Origin: Periplaneta americana
Taxonomy: Eukaryota; Arthropoda; Insecta; Blattodea; Blattidae
Assembly (NCBI RefSeq): GCF_040183065.1
Contig: NC_091127.1
Span: forward strand, 23,740,391-23,804,390
DNA: 64,000 nucleotides
Direction: 5' to 3'
Positions 24,101 to 38,718 of the stretch are shown piece by piece (position 1 is the stretch's first letter; each line of letters begins with the position of its first letter). The translations under genes were made by a program, and so were the position numbers. The notes under the pieces were generated by a model. The model was not told the DNA's origin. It saw only the letters and a list, made by a program, of their open reading frames with translations, and did no database searches.

Positions 24101-27100
24101 TGAAACAAAAGCCTAGTCCTCCCAATGGAAGTCGCCTAAAGGTACGATCACACGTCACTACTTTTGCAGCGATGCAGTACAAAAAACTAACCAACTCTCG
24201 TACTGCGATGTGTGAACAACGGTGCAACCCGAAAAGTAGCAGATGCCGAACCTGCTGCCCGCTAATTTTTCATGCTGTGTGCAGCTTAAAAGTAGCGACG
24301 TGTGAACAGGATCTTAGGGTTGCAGCCGCAGCATTTTTGATATCGGCTTTGTTGAAACTTTTGCTGCGGTTGCGACCAGTGTTGCCACCCACATGTGCCA
24401 AAGATACTTTTATTGTTTGGATATATTTTAATGTTAGATTGATGAAAATAAATTATTTGTAACAGTTATTAAATGCATAACACAGTCTGAGCATATTTGC
24501 TGACGATATAATTCATTTCTTTAATTTTCCGTAGCGTAGTTTCAAACAGGAGGGTTGGCCAACACTGATTACGTGAATATGCTGTTGGTTATCATTTAAG
24601 TATATAGGCGTTTTTAGAAGCTTTATAGTAAAAATAATGCCAATTTCTGAATTCTAGTTAGGACAGAAAAGCAAATAATAGATAAGTAAGCTTTTGCATG
24701 AGTTTCTTAATAATGCGAACATGACCACAAAATGTATATTGAGAAGTCAACACGGAGATGGAAACCTGCAGCATGACTGCGGCTGCAAAAGTAGCGCCTT
24801 GTGTGTGAACAGACTCACAACCTCCAGTTGCAACTTTTGCTGCACTCGGGTTGCGCAGCACGAAAAGTAGCGTGCAGCACGCTATTTTTGGCTTACGTGT
24901 GAACACGACACGCAACTTTTGCAGCTGCAGTACAAAAGTTGCGCAGCAAAAGTAGCGACGTGTGACAGTACCTTAACTACTAAATGACTATGCATTATTC
25001 AAGTTTAATTTAATATATCTGCAAAAAGTGACAGAAAGATGCGAAAGTGAAACAAGTTTTTATTATACTTACTTCCTGTTGTCGTTTTCTCTCTGCTTCT
25101 TCTGCTAGTTTCCGTTTCTGTTCCTCCTCTTGCCTGAGTTTCTCCTCCAGCCGCCGTTTCTCTTCCAATCGTTTCCTTTCCTCCTCTTTGCGTCTTCGTT
25201 CTTCTTCTTTCTTCTCTTCCTCCAACTTTTGCATCTGTTCCTCCAGTCTCTGTTTTTCTGCTTCCTTTTTACGTAGTTCCTCTTCTAACTGCTTTCGTTT
25301 CTTTTCTTCTTCCTCTGTTCTACGCTGTGTTTCTTCTTGTTTCCTGCAAAAATTAACATAATACACACATACAGTATAATGCTTGTTTATTTGATGCTCT
25401 CATACTGCAATTGTACACACTGAAACAATGCATGTATGTGTCATAACTTTAGAGCAGACCTGCACAAGGTTTGCGCTCTCCGAGCCGGCTCACAGCTTAT
25501 GAGCAGAATGCAGATATTAGCTGCGCTCTGTATAGGATACTAGAAGAAGGTGTGATCTCGTACAAAATATACACAGAAGGAAGTACTATTACGAGTGCTT
25601 ATGAAATGAATTCCCGTTCAGTGTTTGCAAAACTATCTTGGACTATTATTAATTAATAAAGAAATATTTATTTCACAGCAGTAATAGAAATACTATAGCT
25701 ACTTAAATGTACAATATCATTTTGTTATATTTTTATTTATCAGTACATCAAAACGAGGTTTTATGCTGTTGGCAGCTGAAAGGAACAGTAGTCTACTGAT
25801 CGTAATGAAACATCAGTTACAGATGTTCGATGTTTGCCTTTATTAAAGTTGATTATAAAAAACAGTTGCTCACAAATATAAATGTTGAGCCAAACATAGC
25901 AATCATTTTCACAGCCAGCCTGTGTAGTCGTGGATATTATTGCTAATGTTTAGTCTTGCAAAACTCAACCAGGCTAGTAGTATTATTCGAACGATCTTTA
26001 GCCCTTAGGTCACATTGAAGATCAATAAGTTCGAGCTGTAAATCGTTAAATGTTATGTTCCGTCTTTAGATTCCTCCATACTGTACTGTAGCAGTAGGTA
26101 AGCAACGTGAAACAGTTACTGAGAATAGGCCTACACACTGCACTCCACTAGATAACTGAGTGGTCGTTACCCTCTCCTCTACCTATAGCAAATCTATGTC
26201 ATTCTGATGTATCTTCCTCTCCATTTCAGCGAGCGGTAAACACTGCTCTCCCGCTCCAAAGAAGCTCGCGCACTCGTTGAGTGCTGTTTGTGCAGGCCTG
26301 CTTTAGAATAATTATTAATTTCAGATATGGTCAATAAAAACCATCTTGACCTTGGACTCTGCTACTTTTGCAATGTCAAATTCTATTTCTGACTTTGAAT
26401 AAAATGGTAAGTCAGAAAGATGATTAGCCAAGATGTATTTTGATGTGAGCCAATAGATTTTGTGTATAGTGTTCTCATTCAGGGACAGGATTCCTTTATG
26501 TTTTGTAAATAACTACCACAAAACTCTCAGCTTTGTTTTCCTTCAGAAGAGTCATGCTAAGGATTTTGTTGTACTTATTCATCGATCGTTCTTAGATGGG
26601 TTTAAATAAAAAAAAATTTGGACCTATTGGCGAGCATGATATCCACTTCAACAAAGATGTTAAAATTCATATGTTGCACTAATCAAACATAATTCCACCA
26701 AAAAATAAACCTATAGTCCCGTCACTCTTATTTCCGGCAGCCAATCACGTTGCAGGTCGGCTACATTTAAACGTGTGCGTCTTATCATTAGCTGCTGATG
26801 ACGCTGCTGATGACGTTATGCACTTCCTAGGGCTCGATAAATACGTAATATAATCGCCCGCCATTTTGTCTCTTTCGCTACAGTTCACAGAAAGCACACG
26901 AGAACGTTATTTGCCGCTCAATTATTTGCTCAATTATAGTGCGTTTGATTTATTATCATAGGAGCTACGACATGATGTTTAACGGTGCGGCAAATAGATT
27001 CCTCGTCTGGTAGCCCAGCAATGAAAGAACAAAAATAGCGAACTTTATTATCTACCTAGACTTTATAGAGCCTTCACTTCCTAAGGTGTAAGCAAAGAGG

Positions 27101-30100
27101 AGGAGTCATGCCGGAAATAACAGCGACACGACTATAATAGCAGTAACCATAATCTGATATCTTTAAAGCTCGTAAAATTAGAGAGAATAAAGAGCAGAGA
27201 AAAGAACTACTAATGAAATGAGATTTACAAGAATAGCATCTCTTATACCGGAGTAACTGGCTTCATACTAGGGATGGGCGGTTATTGGGAAATAACCAGT
27301 TATCAGTTATTTTAAAATGAATTTAACCTGGAGTTAACTAATCAAGAATAACCTGTTATTAATTTTTTTTTAAATTATGAAGTTAGCAAATTAGTCAGGA
27401 AAACAAAATGAGAAGTTATTTGCACTATAAATCAAAGAACAATTTGCAATAAACTGTAAACCAACCAGACGATATTAAAAGAACATCATTAGATGCTGAA
27501 GATCAACAATGACATCCCTAAACAGAATACAAAAAAATAATAAGAGGTTATGGAATTGCATTTACTTAATTACTTCACTCACATTAGTGTTATAGGTAAG
27601 ATAAATAAATAATAACACAAATTGCATAATTTTTAAATTATGGTACATTTCGATGGGCTCTCTATTCTCCTATAACCAATAAATAGTGAAATCAAAGTTT
27701 CTCGTAGTTCGAAATACCTCCAGATATACATTATAAGCCAATCAGAGAAAATCAGCGATTAAGATAGGCATTTATTACTGACACTGAATCAGAGTCGAAT
27801 TTCATTTTGCCATCTATGAGCAGATGAAGTGAGTAAATTAGTAACTATACCCCATCCATGAATAGCCCATGAGACAATTTGTATACATGGCTGATTACAT
27901 AGAGTACAAAATAATAAAAAGAAACATATGATTCGATGTATATTTTAAAAAATATAACGGTCGTTCAGTTATTGTGGAAAATAACCAGTTATCAGGTGAA
28001 ACAGGCAAGCCAAAATAACCGGAATTAACCAGTTAACCATATGAAAATAACCAGTTATTTTTATCCATCCCTACTTCAAAAACCTGGTTTTACAAAACCA
28101 ATTTTATCGAATTAGTTTCATGTCTATCTCATATTATTGAAACTTCTTGAAGAAACTAATAAGCTTCATGGTCACTTAGAAATAGATTAAGCATTGCAAC
28201 ATGTCCCCGAACTTAACATTTCCAATGTTTCAGAACTACATACCGGTTCAATCATCAAAGAAAATAGGTTTGCCACCTACTCCAAACAACTGACTCATCA
28301 TCTTACCTTAGCTCATCCCGTCTCCTTTCTTCTTCTGCCCGTATCTGCTCCTCCTGCAACAAGAAAAGAAGAATATAACAGTACTTGTCCGCTCTCTCCC
28401 AGTGACAAACGTTCACTGTCACAACCACTCACCAGGATCTGCTGTTCAGTCTTGACGTCTTTCCCGTGCAGTTCCCACATGGAGGAGGGAGGCAGCTGTC
28501 CAGGGGGTGCTGTGGGCATCTGTCCCAGCCAATTCTGAGCTGTAAATGCCGCTGCGGCAGCTGCAGCAGCCGCTGGACCAGGTGACATGTTACCTCCCCA
28601 CACAGACTCCAACTGTGTCACAGACATAAAAGAGAACTTAATACAAGGGTGATTCAGAAAGTAAAAGCAAATATTCTCTTATTTTCGAGATAAAGTAGTA
28701 TTTGGAGACATAAATATGTCAGAAAGTTATTTATCATCTTCTTCTTCTTCCATCCCTTATTCTGTCAAGCGTCGGGGTAATCTCGGTCTATCCATCTCTG
28801 CCACTCCTGTCTGTTACTACTCAATCCCTTCATTTCTCCCACTGCCTTCCCACGTTTCTGTCCAATTCTCTCAATTCTATCCTCCCATGTTATACGTGGT
28901 CTTCCTCTTCCATATCTTCCTTCCACTCGCATTTCAAAAACCTGTTCCAAATCTCACTTTCTTTTTCCAATGCGGTCGTCATCGTACAGATCCGTCCAGT
29001 CTGAGGCTACGTTTAAATCTCTGAATCATTTTTACCTCCACATGGGTGATTAGCCCAGTGTGAAGTGGTTTGATGGGTAACCTTCCTATTGCTTCCATAT
29101 TTATATCCCCTGAAGGCAGGGTAACCAGTTATACCCCCAGGCAGTGGGTGTCCATTTTAGTCACCTCTTATGACAAGCATGGACTACGTTGGGACCATTC
29201 TTTAACCCCAGTCACCATAGGGGGTGTTATTTATCATCATAGATTAAACCGAAGTCTTGATCTGGTTACAAAGAAATAAAGGTGTTAGTTTACAAGTTGG
29301 GTCCCTAGTACAGGTTTGTGCACTGTATATGAGTAACCAATATCAACAAACTTGTCCACTGAAAACTGTACTTCATGGCATACAGCAAGTGTATGGGGAC
29401 AACAACAAAGTATCTGTAATTTTGTTAGTATTGGTATTCATTCCAACAACATTTTAAGTTAGAGACAATCAGGATTCAACTTGTAAATAATATTTTTTTT
29501 TACAAAATGTTTATACAGCCAGTGCTGACATACTGCGGAGAAGTTTTAATTACTTCACCTTTCATAAACGACATAGAATATGTTCAAAACCAAGCTCTAA
29601 GACTCATTACTGGAGGAATCAAAACAACTCCAATAGATTCTATGAGATTCCTCACTAATATTAACAGTATCAAAATGACAATACAAGAAAAAGCACTGAT
29701 TCAATATGAAAAACTTATCAGATTACCAGGAAACAATTGGTATTCATACAGTCCTCTCTGTAGATTGAAAACTCAAAAAAGTTTCATATCCATTGTTCAA
29801 GAATTAAAACAGAAAATCAATATCCCGAATTTAAAAGAAAACTTACAAATTAAACCAAACCCTTTAAGGGAACCAGGTAGTGATTAGAGGTCAAAAACCC
29901 GATTTTTAATTTTGTGTTTTAAAATAAAGTACAAAACTGTTCTTTAAAACAATATAAATATTATGGGGGTATTTCTGCATATAACTTAAGCCTTTTAAAT
30001 GATCTCTTTAAATTAGGCGGTGCATGTAGTTCATACATTCTTCTTTTTTTAAAATGCAGTTTTCCACAAGTTGACATTTTTCAAACTTAAGTGCATTTTT

Positions 30101-33100
30101 CTCTGAAACTACTGAATCAATTTACATGAAACTTTTACAGTGTTTTCTGCAGCCTGTGTTCTACATATTACACCTACGGGTTTAAGATTATCACACACAT
30201 AACACGAGAAAAAATGTATATAGATTGAACAAAATTATAAAAAAATGTTAAGCAAAGTTCAGTATTTTTTTCTGTTTCACTAGAGATGAAATATTTAACT
30301 AAATTTTGCTTTAGAATTTACAATACACATTACTAGATAATTTTAAAAAGTACAAGGCATATGAGAGAAGATTGTAGCAAGTAATGTGCACCTGAAGAAT
30401 CAGATACACTTAGCAACGTGGGAAAACACGTAATCAGTTAGGACCTTTCTTTTGCACTTGGATACGAAACTAATTAGTTGTCTTTTATACCACTTAATTC
30501 AAAATGATTGATTGTGTAAGCCTGGAAATTTTTATTCCATTCTGACCACTAGAAGCCTAGAAATACTGAACTAAACTTTTGTATTGAAATTTTTTAATCG
30601 CACAAGCACCACACCCAGCTCCCTTAACTCTATTAAATATAGAATATAATCTAAATTTAACAGAAGAAATACTGAAATCAGAAGTAAACACTGAAATACT
30701 GAAAAAATTGTCTTTAGAGACAGTTAATATTAGGTACCCTCCACAAAACTGGCTTCATTTATACACTGACGGATCCTTGATCTCCAGAGAACAAGGTGCC
30801 GGTGCAGGTGTTACGTGCTGTCTCTTCTCACTTTATAGATCACATGGATATGGTACAACAAGTTTTGATGGTGAAATCATTGCAATAAGTGAATGTCTCA
30901 GGAATCTTCTATGCCACATCAATAAATTTAGGAATGCAGTTATATTGTCAGACTCCAAAGCAGCTATTCTAGCAATCGTCTCTAAACACACACCTTCATC
31001 TCAAACAGCAGAAATAACTAAAATGCTCTCTCAATTAATATCACTCAATAAAAGAATTGTATTCCAATGGATACCATCCCATTGTAGAATCCTGGGAAAT
31101 GAGAATGCGGATACTTTAGCAAAGAAGGGCAGCACTGCTACTTACAGACCTGTTACTAAATCTACGTATTACTGTGTGAAGAGATTTATTAAATCTACAT
31201 ACTTAGACTTCAACAAACAAAATATTTGATAACACAATCTCAAGGGAAAAAATGGAACTCTCTGCATCATAATCCACAGTTAATTCCCGATTTACCACGA
31301 AAATCGTCTGTAGCTGCATTTAGATTGGCAACAGGCCATGATTGTTTGGCCAAACACCTGCATAGAATTGGAATATATCAGTCCCCTAACTGCCCATTGT
31401 GCAACTCAAACCAAGAAATTGATTCGGAACACCTCAAAATCTGTGCTTCATTGGCTGGTCATGATAATATCTTTGAAAAATATTGGAGTGCAAGAGGTCA
31501 AATGACTTTATTGTCAAACGCCTGGCATTAGAAAACAACAACATATTTATATAAATGACTTACCCTCCCAATTAGAGGAATCAAACATGAAAACAGCACT
31601 ATTTGCAGATGATATAGTTTTGTGGACTTCCGGATCTTACAGACATAGAGACAAAATTCAAAATTCTGCTCTTAAAGCTCTAAATCATCTACATGAATGA
31701 AATACATCAAATTTGATGACACTCAATTTAAGCAAAAGTAACTACCAAATATTTTCACACGGTAAAAAAGAAAGAGAATTCAATATCCAATACAATGGCC
31801 AACACCTTCCTAGGACTTATGAATCCAAATATCTTGGAGTTATTTTCGGTAGTAAGTTAACATGGAGCAACCATTTGAAATACATTTCTGAAAAAGCTCG
31901 TAAAAGATTCTCCCTTCTAAAGAGACTAGCAGGAAAGAAATGGGGATGCTCTAGGAATACTTTGAACACTACATACAAAATGTTTATACAGCCAGTGCTG
32001 ACATACTGCGGAGAAATGTTAATTACTTCATCTTTCATAAACGACATAGAATATGTTCAAAACCAAGCTCTCAGACTCATTACTGGTGGAATCAAAACAA
32101 CTCCAATAGATTCTATGAGATTCCTCACTAATATTAACAGTATCAAAATGACAATACAAGAAAAAGCACTGATTCAATATGAAAAACTTATCAGATTACC
32201 AGGAAACAATTGGCATTCATACAGTCCTCTCTGTAGATTGAAAACTCAAAAAAGTTTCATATCCATTATTCAAGAATTAAAACAGAAAATCAATATCCTG
32301 AATTTAAAAGAAAACTTACAAATTAAACCAAACCCTTTAACTCTATTAATATAGAATATAATCTAAATTTAACAGAAGAAATACTGAAATCAGAAGTAAA
32401 CACTGAAATACTGAAACAATTGTCTTTAGAGACAGTTAATATTAGGTACCCTCCACAAAACTGGCTTCATTTATACACTGACAGATCCTTGATCTCCAGA
32501 GAACAAGGTGCCGGTGCAGGTGTTACGTGCTGTCTCTTCTCACTTTATAGATCACTTGGATACGGTACAACAAGTTTTGATGGTGAAATCATTGCAATAA
32601 GTGAATGTAACAGGAATCTTCTATGCCACATCAATAAATTTAGGAATGCAGTTATATTGTCAGACTCCAAAGCAGCTATTCTAGCAATCGTCTCTAAACA
32701 CACACCTTTATCTCAAACAGCAGAAATAACTAAAATGCTCTCTTAATTAATATCACTCAATAAAAGAATTGTATTCCAATGGATACCATCCCATTGTAGA
32801 ATCCTGGGAAATGAGAATGCGGATACTTTAGCAAAGAAGGGCAGCACTGCTACTTACAGACCTGTTACTAAATCTACGTATTACTGTGTGAAGAGATTTA
32901 TTAAATCTACATACTTAGACTTCAACAAACAAAATATTTGATAACTGAATCCCAAGGGGAAAAAATGGAACTCTCTGCATCATAATCCACAGTTAATTCC
33001 CGATTTACCACGAAAATCGTCTGTAGCTGCATTTAGATTGGCAACAGGCCATGACTGTTTGGCCAAACACCTGTATAGAATTGGAATATATCAGTCCCCT

Positions 33101-34634
33101 AACTGCCCATTGTGCAACTCAAACCAAGAAATTGATTCGGAACACCTCAAAATCTGTGCTTCAGTGGCTGACCATGATAATATCTTTGAAAAATATTGGA
33201 GTGCAAGAGGTCAAATGACTTTATTATCAAATGCCTGCCATTAGAAAACAACAACAATATATGTTAGAAAGTTATTTATCATCATAGACTAAACCAAAGT
33301 CTTGATCTGGTCACAAAGAAATAAAGGTCCCTAGTACAGGTTTGTGCACTGTATATGAGTAACCAATACCAACGTGTCCATTGAAAACTATGCTTCATGG
33401 CATACAGCAAGTGTATGAGTGTGTTTACACAGAAAAAGTGAAAATATTCTGACCAGTCCACTTACTTTAAACACAACAATAATGGACCTATGATAGCAAT
33501 GATTGGTTTAGGATATATAACTAAACCAAACAGCATGAAAAAATAAATATGAGCATTGATCTCTAGTCCACTCTAAACTAAACCAATCTAAACTAATATT
33601 TCATGTACCAAAATACAAAACATTATATATGTACATGCTAGGGCCTATATTCATTTTCATTTTTGACGACAACAACAAAGTATCTGTAATTTTGTTAGTA
33701 TTGGTATTCATTCCAACAACATTTTAAGTTAGAGACAATCAGGATTCAACTTGTAAATAATAAGTTCATTATTTATTGCGTCAGTTGTTTCTTTGGATGT
33801 AATACTTCTCTCCTTCATGAGATTCTGTAATTAAACAATATATGAAGATAAGCACTTACCTTCATGCTAAAATATGCACCTTTCAATTGTTTATTTTTAC
33901 ATTACTGGATAATCAACAGTTGACCTAAGAAATCCATTTTTTCTTAGTTGTTATTATCCAGATTTCTGAACTGAATGTCACTTAGGATACTACCATCATT
34001 TTATAAAACTTGTTTTAATACATGCTGAAGCTTTAAAAGTTGTTGTTGTTTTCTAATGCCAGGCGTTTGACAATAAAGTCATTTGACCTCTTGCACTCCA
34101 ATCAGAGTGCTGCATTGGAGTTAAATCATTCGCTTGAACTCGGTGAGTGTCGCACCCTCAAGTGAGATACGCTCGTAATAAATAGAAGCACAGTACAAGG
34201 TCATCTCACCGACATGTCTTATCTCGTATGAAAGGCGACAGATAAGATACACATATGTTTTGCTCACACGGTAAAAATAAGACTTTATTTTCTGCGTTTA
34301 TGACAAACATTTAATGGAACAGCAATGGAACGTACCAAAACAGGAACATGAAGTTATAAATAAAATAGTATGAAAAACTTCGATATACAGTTATTATTGC
34401 TAATTAATAATTATTCAATATTTGATTTACCACATATATAATATGATAGGCCCATACATAGTGTTCCGCCTATATACTGCGACAATGTAGAAACATTTTA
34501 CAAAATATTATTGATATAGTAGTAGATTAATAACAATATTGGTACAGAGATAACGTCACAGAAAATATAATAAAACGAATAATCATGCTGCACAACTGTT
34601 ACAGACAGAAAGATTGATACACTAATTATTAGAG

Positions 34635-34684
<50 letters not shown>

Positions 34685-37600
34685 TACTAGAAAACTTGAT
34701 ACAGTTCTTGCATTATCATGATTGTGCTCTCCGTTTATAATAATTACATTTACATCCAATAACATCTGTCAGATGTGGCAAAAACAAAGTCACTACTGTG
34801 TGGAAAAAAAAACATTTACCTACAACATTTACATTACATTTTAAAGCAATTTTCGTAGTTGTACTATGGAGAGGTTAGTTAAACACTGCAAAGTTTTGAA
34901 ATGATAAACATCTATGATGTTACTACACAGTTCATCACTGTAACAAGAACGAATGTCTAACGCTCGGCTTGTACCGTTCAAGGATTTATCGCTCGTGACA
35001 ATTTTACCCATCATGCATGTACGCAAGGTATTCTCCATATTTGCTTTTCTATCTGCTTATCTGCCAAATCCTTGTTCTTCTATCTAAGAATAACATCCAT
35101 CTACAGTAGCATGCAAATTAATCCGAACACGACATATTTTTACATTTTCTGTCATTGTTGGCCTCACAGCTGCTCATACCGCTTTAATTGACATCTGTAG
35201 CACGTGTAATTCCATTGTTGGTCTGTCATTATTTTTTTTATAATATACGACATTTTGCCTGTCGTTTTGTACTTATAAGCATTTCAGTTGTGTTGAAGAC
35301 TTAATACTGCAATCCTGTGTGCATTCTGTCATCTTCACAAATGGATACAACTCCACAAAAAAGGTCTAAAATTATAACATTAGCAGAGCATTCTCCTATG
35401 ACACAGAGGCAAATTGCTGCAGAATGTCACATCGGTTTGGCTACTGTTAATTCGATCATAAAACGATACAGGGAGACTGGATCATCACACCCCAGAAAAA
35501 AGGAAACTGTGGCCGGAAAAGGAAGACTTCACCTGCAGATGATCGTTTGTCAGGAAAAGTAAACTAAATCCTACACTAACTGCTGTCGACTTAACCCGCG
35601 AGTTAATGGCTACCACTGGGGCGAATATTCACGTCACAACAGTGCGGCGTAGGCTTTTGGAAGCTGGACGAAGAGCTCGTAAGCCTATTAAGAAGCAACT
35701 GCCAACCCCTGTTATGTGCAAAAAACGCTTAATGTGGGCAAAATTACATCAACACTGGACAGTGAATGACTGGAAGAATGTACTTTTTTCCGATGAGTCT
35801 CATTTCGAGGTCCACGGCCACCGTGTTTCTTAAGTACGGAAAGGATCCGAAAAAGTAACAGCAGCTCATCTCCAACAAGCACCCAAATACCCCCCTAAAG
35901 TAATGTTTTGGGGTTGTTTTACACATGAAGGGCCTGGAGCATTAATACCTGTCAAGGGAATGATGAATTCTGACAAATATATTCACTTATTGGAAACCAG
36001 AATCGTACCCCAGCTGCAAAAATCATTTCCAGATGGCAGAGGTGTGTTCCAACAAGACCTGGCACCATGCCATACGTCTCGAAAAACTACAGAATTCTTC
36101 AACAAGAAGAATATTCAGGTACTCCCCTGGCCAGGCAACTCACCCGACATCAACCCCATTGAGAACTTGTGGTCAATTTGCAAATGAAGAATGCAAATAT
36201 GGATTGTTGTACAAAGGAGAAGATGATTTCTGCCCTCATTGGTGTATGGTTTCGCGATGAAGAAATGAAGAATATTTGTGGGAAATTAGTGGAATCCATG
36301 CCAAATCGTCTCAGAGCTGTTATTAGGAAAAAGGGAGGCCACATAGATTACCGAGGTATGTCTTAGATCCTTTTTTTATCCCGTTTGAGTGTTTTTGCAT
36401 AAGTAATTACGTTGTTCGGATTAATTTGCAAGCTACTGTATATGTACATATTTAGTTACACTGCAAGTGGGCAAGCACCCGGTGGCAGTGGTATACACAA
36501 TATAAACAATACACAATAAAATGATAAGCAATACACAATAAATTTACAATACACAATACAATTTTATACACAATACAATTTTATACACAATATAATTTAA
36601 CACAATAATAATAATAAAACATAAATAAAATCCACATGTGATGCTGCATTTATCTACTTAAAAATTAATAAAATTTGTCTTTAGTTTTTCAAATTGTTTT
36701 AACGTACCTGAGGCTTGGCAGCTTTGTTGCCCAGGTGTCTGATAAGCATCTGAATGGGGTTGGGTTCGCTCTCAGTCTTGTTAGCGGCACTGTCAGGTAC
36801 GGAGAGTGGCTGAGGATGGAGGAGGCTCTGGTGGGTTGTGTTGGGTGGAGGCTGTTGCTGCTGCAGGCCACCCATTTGCTGGATTAGTTGCTGTAGTGGT
36901 TCCAACACTGGGGCCTGTGATTGTGTGGGCGAGTGCTGACTGTCAGGCACGGACGTGGTTGGCACTTTGGGCTGTCACAAGGATCCATGTGTCAAATATC
37001 TACACCAGCAATACCCACAAAATACAATCACTAGCAGACTTCCTTCATGTGACTGAGCTGCTATATTTATTACAGAAACAAATCTTGATTATAGAGGCAC
37101 CTACAATGAAAGAAGCAAGTGTAAAATTCAGAATATGTTGTTGGTCCAATGCTTAGGCACTCGAAGTCACAATATGCAAAGTGCAAGATCATCAATACTC
37201 TATTCATATTTACCTTTCGATACAGAAAAACAATTTTTAGGGATAAATTTCACCAATCAACATTGTCAATTGGTTCAAAACTTAGTACACTGGATTCACT
37301 ATATTTCCGCACTTGTATCAGCTCTTGCTATAAATTTAAATTACACTCCAAATATCAATCGACTTGGGGTTTGCAAAAAAAAAAAAAAAACCAATCTCAA
37401 TACTCTGAAAGTAAACTCTGATTTCAATTTTCCCAAAAGGTTCCAATATTGTTCATATTATTCACTTGTGATAAGATATATTATTTAGCGATTTTAACAT
37501 TAAAAATAGTCCACACCTGTGGAGTAACGGTCAGCGCGTCTGGCCGCGAAACCAGGTGGCCCGGGTTCGAATCCCGGTTGGGGCAAGTTATCTGGTTGAG

Positions 37601-38683
37601 GTTTTTTCCGGGGTTTTCCCTCAACCCAATACGAGTAAATGCTGGGTAACTTTCGGTGTTGGACCCCGGACTCATTTCACCGGCATTATCACCTTCATAT
37701 CATTCAGACACTAAATAACCTAGATGTTGATACAGTGTCGTAAAATAACCCAATAAAATAAAAATAAACATTAAAAATAGAGAAGCTCTTTTAATAAAAG
37801 CTGGAATTTCTTCTTCTTCTTCTTCTTCTTCTTCTTCTTCTTCCGCCCCGTTTTGCTGTTAGGCGTTGGGTTCGCCTCGCTCCGTCCAGACTTCCACTCT
37901 CCAGGATTCCCGGTCCCTGCTCATTTTCTTCATTTCTGCCAATGTCTTGCCTCGCTTTCTTCCTATTCTTTTTCCTATTATTGTTTTAATGTTCCAGTTT
38001 CCAAATCTCATTGTCCTTTTCCATTCCGGTCGTCTCCTATTTAGTCTGTCCAGATCCGAGGCTATTATTGTTTCTTTGAATCGCTCTAACCTTCGAGTGG
38101 GTGATTAGCCCAACTTGAAGTGGTTTTATTTCAGCTTTCCTTCTCTTCCCCAGTTTTTGAGGTGGAGTCAGGGCATTTCCTCCCTGGCTCACTTGCTAAG
38201 GTTTTCCCGCCTTTACTCGGGTTGCTGACTGCGGTGGTTTCCCACTGGGCGATGGGGTCGCTACTTTCCTACGCCAACAGCTGGAATTTCAATACCGTAA
38301 ATCTAGACCAGGTATGCTCATTCTCTGATTCCCAATTACGTTCTGTAATCACAACCTTCGAATGTAGAGCGTGCTGTTCCCCATTCGAAGCTCGACGGAT
38401 GACTGCAGAAGGCAGTTCAAGTACTTAATAAACGCACGAACAGTGCGGGACAATGATACAATCAAAACCTTCTGTAAGCAAACAATCATTCCATACAGTG
38501 TGGGAGGAAGACTATTTTTCTTGTACGTTCGGTGAAAACGGAAAGTGTTTACTATATTGTAAGGTACTGTCAGGAATACTACTGAGCAACATAAAACTAC
38601 ATTATAGGCTCTGCTACCCAGCCAGACCATGTCGAAGTGACAGAGAAGCTGTTTTCTGTAATATAGCCTTTTTTCATATACCA

Positions 38684-38718
<35 letters not shown>

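Noticed and set aside
25047-25361. Serine-rich plus-strand ORF
   Set aside because: Exact antisense of the Glu/Lys/Arg-rich Gyf exon w11; codon shadow.
35903-36187. Separate gene in the DDE region
   Set aside because: It is the C-terminal part of the frameshifted Tc1-like transposase at 35104-36438.
37149-37488. Overlapping 90-117 codon plus-strand ORFs
   Set aside because: They run through AT-rich intron and a poly-A tract with no recognisable motifs.
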